This document shows, one piece after another, positions 56,771 through 64,000 of a stretch of 64,000 nucleotides of DNA. The notes under the pieces were generated by a model. That model saw only the letters and a program-made list of their open reading frames with translations, did no database searches and was not told the origin of the DNA. This stretch comes from Petasospora fabianii (taxonomy: Eukaryota > Ascomycota > Saccharomycetes > Phaffomycetales > Wickerhamomycetaceae): contig CP048716.1 in the NCBI GenBank assembly GCA_022641835.1, positions 1,550,001 to 1,614,000 on the forward strand, given 5' to 3'. How positions within the stretch are numbered: position 1 is the stretch's first letter; every line of letters starts with the position of its first letter. The translations under genes were made by a program, and so were the position numbers.

Positions 56771-58330
56771 TCACGTTTGCTCATGAGGTTCTATGGATGT
56801 GCCCTCCGCTCCGTCCTGAACGGGTGGTTTTTTACCAGCCAGCCCCGTTTCAATGTTAATGGATTGGAGGTTGATCTCCGCTGTACTTTCAGTGTCATCC
56901 CAATGTGGTGGACGGAAAAGAGAAATCAATATTAACACCACACCGAGAACACATCCTAGCCCGGCGATTCCAACACCGACATACATAGCAGCGTGATAAG
57001 ACTTAAGTAGGTCACCTGTATGGGCGAATACCTTTACCTCAGCTGTTGCTGCAAAGCCAAGAGATGCTGACAGGCCGTAGTTTGTCATTGTTGAGACGAG
57101 TGACGACGCCATACCTTGGTGCCTCTTTGGAAGATGATCTGACAACACAAGCGAGGCTGCAGGGAAGGTGATATCCATACCGAATGGTATAATGATTTGC
57201 TGGATAAGAAGCATGCAAAAATACGTCTGGTGGAGTGGTGTCTGAGAGAGCATGAGAATGCCGGCGAGGAACGCAAGAGTTGCAATGAATAACATGATGG
57301 ATGGGTGAACTCTACTGATTAGAGCACCAACGCTAAATGCTGCCGCTGTTCCTGAAAGAGCCAGCGTCACGTATGTTGCACCAACAAGCGCAGGGCTCCA
57401 ACCTTTTAAATTCATGGACATAGACCAGTAGTAGTAGAGGTACACAGAGAATGCGGCCCATCCTAGTCCAACAATGAGCAAGATCAACCCGATGTGAATG
57501 TTCATCACCTCTTTTGGAATCAGGGGCCATTCCACACGCTTTTCTATGTAAAGGAAGCAGACAAATAGAAGTATACCAACGATGAATAGCACCAAGACGT
57601 ATGGTGAATCCCATCCGGCTTCAGCTGCTTGGTTCGTGGCAACGTTGATCAAAATCAAGGCGGCGACACCAATAGTGGAGCCGATCCAGTCCATCTTTGC
57701 TTCAGGTGGAGCATGGCGAGGAACATTAGGTAGAAGGTACCAAGCTGCAACTCCGAGTATAGCAAAGACAATGGCGTTAGCGTAGAAAGCCCATTGCCAA
57801 TGCCCCTTTTCAGCGGTTAGTCCAGTGAAAACAGCGCCAACAAGACCACCAGTTGGTGCCATGGCACCCACAAGGGAAAAGACAAAGGCCTTTCTTTGAC
57901 CTACGGGATACATGGACCCAATAATTCCAACTGCAGTCGGGAAGACGTATGCGACGCCAACTCCATGAAGAGCACGACAGATGCAGAAGAAGATGACTGA
58001 GTGTGTATAGCCTGAGAGACCTGACATGAGACACCACAAGATCGACCACAAAATACCACACATCATGACTCTTTTCAAACCATAGAGATCACCAAACTTA
58101 CCAGAGATGAGGATGAAGGCACCAGCTGTGAGCGGAAATGCTGCCATAAACCATAGCTTGTCTGTGGATGTGACATTTGGGAAGGTGGAATCAAGCGAGT
58201 TCATTAGAGCGAGCCCCTGAGTAGCCCCTGCCTGGTTAAGCAGCTGTGTCACACATACTATAGCAATGATGGCAAACTCTTGCCATCCTGATGAGAATGC
58301 TGGTGGACGAGGGTCAATCTTGATTGCCAT
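56771..58330 (-). CDS. DHA2-family MFS transporter 3 (Atr1/Amf1-like)
   Basis: Third related transporter, 519 residues from the first ATG (MAIKIDPRPPAF); the frame runs further upstream to a GTG. Motif A GKFGDLYGLKRV, GAMAPTGGLVG and LPKRHQGMASSLVSTM align with the other two. The C-tail is hydrophilic and ends near EQT. It converges with MRN1, 220 bases apart. The substrate is unknown. Confidence 0.88.
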   Translation of the reverse strand: MAIKIDPRPPAFSSGWQEFAIIAIVCVTQLLNQAGATQGLALMNSLDSTFPNVTSTDKLWFMAAFPLTAGAFILISGKFGDLYGLKRVMMCGILWSILWCLMSGLSGYTHSVIFFCICRALHGVGVAYVFPTAVGIIGSMYPVGQRKAFVFSLVGAMAPTGGLVGAVFTGLTAEKGHWQWAFYANAIVFAILGVAAWYLLPNVPRHAPPEAKMDWIGSTIGVAALILINVATNQAAEAGWDSPYVLVLFIVGILLFVCFLYIEKRVEWPLIPKEVMNIHIGLILLIVGLGWAAFSVYLYYYWSMSMNLKGWSPALVGATYVTLALSGTAAAFSVGALISRVHPSIMLFIATLAFLAGILMLSQTPLHQTYFCMLLIQQIIIPFGMDITFPAASLVLSDHLPKRHQGMASSLVSTMTNYGLSASLGFAATAEVKVFAHTGDLLKSYHAAMYVGVGIAGLGCVLGVVLILISLFRPPHWDDTESTAEINLQSINIETGLAGKKPPVQDGAEGTSIEPHEQT

Positions 58331-59133
58331 GTTGGTAGGAAATAAATAACAACGTTTCGTATAGGATGAGACCACTTGGATCCGCTTAGTATCTTAAATC
58401 CCGATAAAATCTGATAAAATCCGGGGAAGATGAGCTCAGTTTATAGTACCTTTTCTTGTGAAGGAGCCCCTGATTCCTGGAAAACTTCGATGGATATATG
58501 CAGTAGAGGCACAAGTTTCAGTAGTTCTTGCTTGAGCAAAGTTAGAGAAGCCGTGAGGGATTGAGGGTCAATATATATGTTTCTTGTTCTCTTGAAGACT
58601 GGATAGATCGCGTCAGTAGCCGTATCACATTTAAGCGGGTTGCTGCATGTGCTGCATTATACAATGTTTAATAAGAAGCACCATTAAGAAGGTCCGTTTA
58701 TGAAGATGATCTTCAATCTTGGGTGTTTTTACTAATCACCTTTATCAAGGTAATACTGATATCATCTTTCCCTTTCTGTATGCTCGTCTATCATCATTGT
58801 AGACGGAGAAGTCGCGTTGATGGGAAATTTAAGGGTCCGTTGTTGTCCTCGCCAACAATCTGGTACGACCAGGGTGATTTATGTGCCGCTTCTCCGAATG
58901 GAAATCACACACGCAGCTCTCTCATGTTCTGGAAAATATAGATGAGGTTGGAAGCCCGACCCCTTTAGTCATCGGAAATCAGCAACGTCAGCTTTCCATG
59001 AGCCTTGGACAATCTGCAGTGTAACGTCGATCGCGTTGCCCTCTTTAGCATGCTAAGCTGAGGTCCGGACCGATCCCTTCATTATCATGACTAATCGAAG
59101 GCCACGCTTCCTGTCAATTGGACCACAAAGGAA

Positions 59134-59187
<54 letters not shown>

Positions 59188-59235
59188 AACCTAACATATG
59201 GTGTCAGTGATGCTTTTAACGTTCTTGATCTTTGA
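58331..59235. other. MFS 3 upstream region and arrestin 3' flank
   Basis: 905 bases holding the MFS 3 promoter and, near the arrestin stop, a triplet microsatellite. No gene seen. Confidence 0.5.
59134..59187. repeat. (TAC)18 microsatellite
   Basis: Eighteen uninterrupted TAC units, 48 bases beyond the stop of the arrestin-like gene, so probably in its 3' UTR (GTA repeats in the transcript). Likely length-variable between strains. Confidence 0.95.
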
Positions 59236-60678
59236 TTAAACAACCGTCATTGGGATAACTAGTCTCACTTGATTTCTCTCAACGAGGTTGTATCTTGATG
59301 CAGTAGTTTCTGAAGATGGCGTTCTTTTGATACTGAGCAAACTACCCAGTGAATTGTTTCTAGACTTTGGCTTTTGTTTCTCCTTATCTTGCTCTGAATT
59401 TTGGAGCTCATTCTCCTGATCGAATGCCAACGTCACGGTGAGACAGTAGATGTTTTGGATGTGACAACTGTGAAATGTGGATGTCAGAACGGAGTCCTTT
59501 TTAACGGATGGAATGGACACCTGGCCATGTAGTGTGTATGCATCTGGATCATCGTAGTCTGGTGTCCATTCAGACGTGGTAAGGCAAGTCGATTCCTGTG
59601 GGATCGTCTGGATGCGTTGAAAGAGTACAGGTTTACCATTGTTCTTGGTCGTGTTGAAAGACGGCACATCATTGAATGGGAGATATGGTGAGCAGGCCAT
59701 TGGCGGCATACATGCTGCAGACTGCACTGTGAACTGGTGAAGCTCAATGGTGGAAGTGATTCTTGGAGGTGTGCAACCAGCTTGCGGCACGAACTTCATA
59801 TCGATTGGGAATGATGATGTCTGATCTGGTCCCAAAGGAGATGGAAGTAGTGACGACACAGTGACAGAGCCAGTTGATGTGCAGTTGGACTTCAATTGAA
59901 CGGACTTATGGATGCAAAGTTCGCCAGCTTGATTTACATCACCGATGGAGTAGTATGCACCGAGATCGATTGGAGAATAATCGATACGAGTAGGAAGTGG
60001 AGTGAAGTTTGACTGAACATTGATGAGCATAGAGCGTGCAAAGACCACGTATGGTCTGTCGATGCCCTTAATATTTTGTTTGACTTTACAAGAGATGGTG
60101 TAGTAGTTGGTGAATTGGTTGAATGGCAAGTCTCTCAATCGGTCCAAAGCTTCAGACTTTGTTGGGGTCAAACCGGCAACTTCGGTAGCATGGAATGATT
60201 CACCACACAATGAAGGACAGCCGTAAGATGGAACAATGTTTCTGTGCATCGGATGGCCGTCAACACATGTATCCTCGAGATGTGACTCAGGGATGGTGAA
60301 TGAAAAAGGGAAAGAACACGACTCAAATGGATACTTGTCTGGGTTGATGGCAAATCTTGGTAGTGACTCAAATGGTGGATTGTCCTCCATGCAGAAGAAA
60401 GTAGCATCAGCTCCCAATACTGTCTTGAACCTGTTCTCAAACTTGATCTCTAGGTCATTGAAATAGATGTCTTTGATGACTTTAGTCTCCTTAGTCTTGA
60501 AGAGCACGAACTCACCAGACACTGTCTCGCCGGGGAAGAACACCTTGCCCTCTGAGCCACCATCAAGTCTGATCTCAGCACGTGTGTACTTGAGCGTGGA
60601 CTTGGATGGCTTGCGAGCAGCGCAGGCTTCTAGCATGCGGGCATTGGTATTGAAGTGTGGGATTACGCCTCTATCCAT
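59236..60678 (-). CDS. arrestin-like protein
   Basis: Predicted alpha-arrestin-type adaptor. The 480-residue protein starts at an ATG 96 bases after a TATAAAAG (coding strand, 60774-60781). The N-terminal domain has the arrestin-like VFFPGETVSGEFVLFK, NDLEIKFENRFKT and FPFSFTIPESH elements, where binding partners are usually plasma-membrane transporters. I see no PPxY ubiquitin-ligase motif. The C-terminus is hydrophilic with a Lys-rich patch near 430-450. Which Art or Bul protein it corresponds to is not settled. Confidence 0.75.
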   Translation of the reverse strand: MDRGVIPHFNTNARMLEACAARKPSKSTLKYTRAEIRLDGGSEGKVFFPGETVSGEFVLFKTKETKVIKDIYFNDLEIKFENRFKTVLGADATFFCMEDNPPFESLPRFAINPDKYPFESCSFPFSFTIPESHLEDTCVDGHPMHRNIVPSYGCPSLCGESFHATEVAGLTPTKSEALDRLRDLPFNQFTNYYTISCKVKQNIKGIDRPYVVFARSMLINVQSNFTPLPTRIDYSPIDLGAYYSIGDVNQAGELCIHKSVQLKSNCTSTGSVTVSSLLPSPLGPDQTSSFPIDMKFVPQAGCTPPRITSTIELHQFTVQSAACMPPMACSPYLPFNDVPSFNTTKNNGKPVLFQRIQTIPQESTCLTTSEWTPDYDDPDAYTLHGQVSIPSVKKDSVLTSTFHSCHIQNIYCLTVTLAFDQENELQNSEQDKEKQKPKSRNNSLGSLLSIKRTPSSETTASRYNLVERNQVRLVIPMTVV

Positions 60679-61815
60679 TGTTAGTGATGATGTGATGAAG
60701 AGTCAATGGATGTTAGACAAAAAGGAGAGTTTTGAAGGTGTTTTGAGATGACAAAAGACCGGATGCTTCTATACTTTTATAGATGAACCATCGATAATAT
60801 CTAAGGACGATCTGGCTGAGTAATTGTACCTTGAAAGCGATAAACGGCGGAGTGGCAAATTGATTGTTTACAATCTGCAAAGGTGATGTACGAGAGCTCG
60901 AGATCCGCATGAAATAATTCTTTTACACCAACCAACTTTAGTTTTGACGCGGAAGCGGCTGAAACGATGGCCGTTGGTGAGATGAGACAAATGTACCTAA
61001 TATGTACTCAGGGTTCACAGAGGTATATAAAGAAAGAGTTCTCCCCTCGTGCGCTACTAATTAGCCATCCATTGAGCACAGCTCTGTAACCAATCGAGCT
61101 CTAACCGGTGTAGATGCAGAGGCCCCGGACGCGCTCGCGCGTGTTTGCGGAGTCACACAAGCGCCAAACGACACGTCCGGTGGTGACTCAAACGCGCTGG
61201 CTGGGCCGTCTAATACCGTAAACACTACGCATACCATATACACCACATAACTACTGTAATGTCAACTCATGAGTCAGTCTTCTAGTAAACTATGATATCG
61301 GCCCCATCGGCTCTCGCCTCCATATCGAATTCAGAGTATGTGTCACAAATTTTGATTGCTTTACTGCTGCAGAAAAACCCTGGGGAGCCTTACTGGGGTA
61401 TGTGTGTCCTATCAAACCATATTAGAACGTTGCATCACCACTTCTAGAGGCACCCCCAGCGGACAGCTCTTTCTACAGCTTCAGTTCAATCATGGAAACA
61501 AGGTGTAAATCAACGTCTAGGTTCAATTGGGGTGTACTTTCCACCATAGGCTCTCGTTTAAGACCATCGTCGTTGCTATCAGAGCCCCATCGTGAAGTTA
61601 TGAGCTGTAGGCCGTGCTCGGAAAATCTACCATGCACATCTCCTCGATGTACAGCCTAGCTCAGAAAACTCAAGCTCCCGAAATTACTGAAAGGCGTAAA
61701 TACACCTCTACAATACAGCAGCTACATACGCACTAAGCATCCAATTATACACTGTAAACCTTTCCATAGATATAGTACACACAGCTAAAACCTGTAACCC
61801 TTCCATTGAATTCCA
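60679..61815. other. region between arrestin-like and AT-hook genes
   Basis: 1.1 kb. Near the arrestin gene is its TATA box (60774-60781). A plus-strand TATATAAAG at 61022-61030 is followed by a 35-codon basic ORF (61114-61221) with no gene beyond. The remainder shows nothing recognisable. Confidence 0.45.
60774..60781 (-). promoter_or_regulatory. TATA box, arrestin-like gene
   Basis: TATAAAAG on the coding strand, 96 bases before the ATG. Confidence 0.7.
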
Positions 61816-62436
61816 TTAAGCTGCCCTTGGCTCTGACCTCTGATCACGCGCAAGATCCGTCTCGGTGTCCTGTAATGATAGAACAAAGCGTTGTGACACA
61901 TCTGATGGATAGCGGTTGTGCAGCAGCAACTGCTTCAAGTCATTGTATCTCACCTGGATCGTTGGATTCTCTGGATCGTCCAACGTTTGAACTGCAAATT
62001 GGTTTGAATCCAAAGCATTGTTAACTCTTGGAAGTTCTGGTAATTGAATCCGGTTCTGATTTGAATCTTGAGCTGGGTCGTGCGTGTGTTGGTTGTACGA
62101 TTCCATCTGATTGTACTGTGCGTTGGCAGCGGCTGCCTGAAGTAACAGAGCCTCTGTAGATCCCTCCTGGATGTGAGTCATCATGTCTGCTTTGGAAGCA
62201 ATGTTTGGATACACATTTGATGATGACATTCCGCTTTCGGACTGATCTGATGGAAGGGAAATTTTCGTAGAACCCTTCTTTCTTCCTGAACCAACCTTGC
62301 GTCCATCAGCTAGGGTTTTACTGACTGAACCTTTCTTTCTTCCTGATCCCGGCTTACGGCCCTCGGAAAGGGTCTTGCCCTTACCAGGTTTCCTTCCACT
62401 TCCAGGTTTACGACCTTGAGCCAGTGTCTTTGCCAT
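61816..62436 (-). CDS. protein with three AT-hook-like repeats
   Basis: Not recognised as a named family. The 206-residue protein starts at an ATG. Residues 3-58 are three tandem 18-19 residue repeats of the form KTL-x-x-GRK-x-GSGRK-x-G; GRKPG is AT-hook-like, suggesting minor-groove binding to AT-rich DNA. The remaining 150 residues are Gln/Asn/Ser-rich with a TIQVRYNDLKQLLL helix near the end. Probably nuclear. It is divergent from DSK2 over 489 bases with three phased T tracts. Its leader is A/C-rich. Confidence 0.75.
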   Translation of the reverse strand: MAKTLAQGRKPGSGRKPGKGKTLSEGRKPGSGRKKGSVSKTLADGRKVGSGRKKGSTKISLPSDQSESGMSSSNVYPNIASKADMMTHIQEGSTEALLLQAAAANAQYNQMESYNQHTHDPAQDSNQNRIQLPELPRVNNALDSNQFAVQTLDDPENPTIQVRYNDLKQLLLHNRYPSDVSQRFVLSLQDTETDLARDQRSEPRAA

Positions 62437-62925
62437 GTTGTAAGCTCTTCAAAAGTGGGGTTTGTTGTGTTGTGTTGTGTTGTTTTGTTTGACGCGTGTA
62501 TGCAGCGTGTGCGATAACAAGATATCTTTATGTCGTGTAAAGACTGAAGCGCTGTGTCCCAAGCGCGATAACAGATAATAGAATGTCGTCAGTTGATTTC
62601 ACTATGATAGTCAACCTTCTGATGGCAACTATAATGGGAAAAGCACTGACACTCAGGTATTGCTTTGACTTGAAAGACCCTCATGCGGGTTTTTTTTTTT
62701 TTCCTCGCAAGTTTTTTTTTTTTTCCTCGCGATTTTTTTTTTTCTTTGCGTCACTTAAAAAGAAAAAAAACCAACGCCCGCGGCCCTCCGACATCCGAAC
62801 ACCACATTAACTAGTACGATATCAACAATCTCGATCACGAAAGGTTCCACGCTGTTCTGGAGAGAAAGTCAGCTAGCTCTTGACCACGACGTATTCGCTA
62901 GGACTCCGCTCAATCAAGATCCACA
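62437..62925. promoter_or_regulatory. AT-hook/DSK2 divergent promoter
   Basis: Contains GTGTT repeats next to the AT-hook gene, one ACGCGT at 62492-62497 and three T tracts at 62690-62743. Confidence 0.6.
62690..62751. repeat. three phased T tracts
   Basis: T runs of 13, 13 and 11 bases separated by CCTCGCAAG and CCTCGCGA, at a 21-22 base period. The third ends in CTTTGCG. This is a direct repeat of a T tract plus an 8-9 base core, about two helical turns per unit. Confidence 0.85.
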
Positions 62926-64000
62926 ATGTCTGAAGAGAACGTCATTAAAGTGACAATTAAGTGAGTTTACCCCTTCAGGCCTAATTTAATCGCTGTTCCG
63001 AGCGGTTGTGATTATTTTATTCCATCAGGGGCCTGGCACCCCGCGTCCACTCGCCACCGGCGCTTAAACGCTCTTTTCCACGATAATGCTAACATGGTCA
63101 CATCAGATCCTCCTCTGACGGAAAGTACGACATCTCCGTTGCCACATCAGCAACAGTTGCTGAGCTTAAGGAGCTTGTTGCCGCTGAGTCTGGTGTTCCG
63201 GCCGCCTCACAACGTTTGATCTACTCAGGTCGTGTCCTTAAAGACGCCGAGACGGTGGAATCATACAAGGTCAAGGATGGAAACACAATTCATATGGTGA
63301 AGAGTGCTGCTGCTAGACAAACATCGGCAGCTCCAGCCGCATCATCGGAATCAGCATCTACATCCACCCCAACATCCGCTGCAGCATCTACCCCAAGCAC
63401 TGCTTCTCAAGTCCCATCAAACATTGCCACAGGCCAGGGTGCCTTCAACCCACTCGCGGACCTTACAGGTGCTCGTTATGCCGGATATGCTAATCTTCCA
63501 TCTGCATCCATGTTTGGTCCAGACGGTGGTATGCAATTACCAAACCCAGAAGATATGGAGCGCATGATGGAAAACCCAATGGTGCAACAGAGCCTAAACG
63601 AGATGTTGCGTAACCCACAAATGCTCGATTTCATGATCCAGCAATCCCCACAATTGAGAGCTATGGGTCCAAGAGCCCGCGAGCTGCTCCAAAGTGATAT
63701 GTTCAGAAACATGATGACAAACCCTCAGATGCTCAGACAGATGAGGCAAATGCAGTCAATGATGGGTGGTGTAGACCCAATGGGTGGATCTGGTGCATCT
63801 GCTTTCCCTGCTCCAGGTGATGCCACTGCCACCAACGAGTCTTCTACCACTGATAACACATCCACTAACGAATCCGCTTCTGGAGCAAATGCATTCGATG
63901 CTAATCCATTCGCCGCCATGTTCCCTGGTGGTAACCCAATGGCTGGCTTCGGTGCTCAAGCAGGCGCTAACCAAGGATCTGACTCCGCTCGTGGAACTCC
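62926..64000 (+). CDS. DSK2: ubiquitin shuttle Dsk2, 5' part (spliced)
   Basis: Ubiquilin family protein that carries ubiquitinated substrates to the proteasome. Exon 1 is 62926-62960, the intron 62961-63106, and exon 2 runs from 63107 off the window end. The junction gives KVTIKSSSDGKYDIS, the start of the ubiquitin-like domain (about 6-77), with RLIYSGRVLKD and HMVKS typical of Dsk2. STI1-type PQLRAMGPRARELLQSD and NPQMLRQM follow. The C-terminal UBA domain should lie beyond the window. Rad23 is excluded by the STI1 repeats. Confidence 0.93.
62961..63106 (+). other. DSK2 intron
   Basis: 146 bases, donor GTGAGT, branch GCTAAC at 63088-63093 and acceptor CATCAG, splitting a Lys codon (AA plus A). 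Confidence 0.9.

Overview
The window is a piece of budding-yeast (Saccharomycotina) chromosome. The genes are compact, mostly intronless and mixed in strand, and their products match known yeast proteins: Ded1, Gda1, Isy1, cytochrome c, Hit1, Ptr3, Dph5, Pfa5, Nit3, Bur6, MrpL4, Ogg1, Pif1, Sec39, Cat8, Mrn1 and Dsk2. It is not Saccharomyces itself. Base composition is fairly balanced, a FlbD-type R2R3 Myb factor is present, and OGG1, DSK2 and one coiled-coil gene carry short introns near the start codon (GTATGT or GTGAGT donors, CTAAC branch sites 7 to 13 bases from the acceptor). In OGG1 a CTG codon sits at a conserved leucine, which argues for the standard code and against a CUG-Ser yeast. 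I could not fix the genus.

Layout. 1-3785: no gene recognised. 3.8-16.8 kb: DED1, an amino-acid permease, an NAD kinase, GDA1 and ISY1 (divergent), CYC1 and HIT1 (divergent), and an SMP-30/regucalcin protein. 16.8-20.4 kb: a long non-coding stretch in front of a Pho85-type cyclin. 23-35.4 kb: PTR3, a FlbD-like Myb factor, a LOG-family phosphoribohydrolase, DPH5, PFA5, NIT3, BUR6 and MRPL4. 35.5-40.1 kb: OGG1 and PIF1 sharing one divergent promoter. 40.2-58.3 kb: three related DHA2-family transporters interleaved with SEC39, a coiled-coil acidic protein, CAT8 and MRN1. 59.2-64 kb: an arrestin-like protein, a small protein with three AT-hook-like repeats, and the 5' part of DSK2, cut by the window end.

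Functional themes. Nutrient sensing and uptake recur: the permease, Ptr3 of the SPS amino-acid sensor, Cat8 for non-fermentable carbon, three efflux-type MFS proteins and an arrestin-like protein. Genome maintenance is represented by the OGG1-PIF1 pair, whose shared promoter has two MluI cell-cycle boxes. PIF1 has two in-frame ATGs that fit mitochondrial and nuclear forms.

I saw no tRNA, rRNA, CRISPR array, retroelement or DNA transposon, and no operon-like novel system. The most useful leads are the OGG1-PIF1 promoter, the interleaved transporter trio, the AT-hook-repeat protein beside three phased T-tracts, the long ATG-free leader of MRN1, and the unidentified coiled-coil protein divergent from SEC39. 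Some ORF starts that look plausible are TTG or GTG codons; for those genes I give the first supported ATG.
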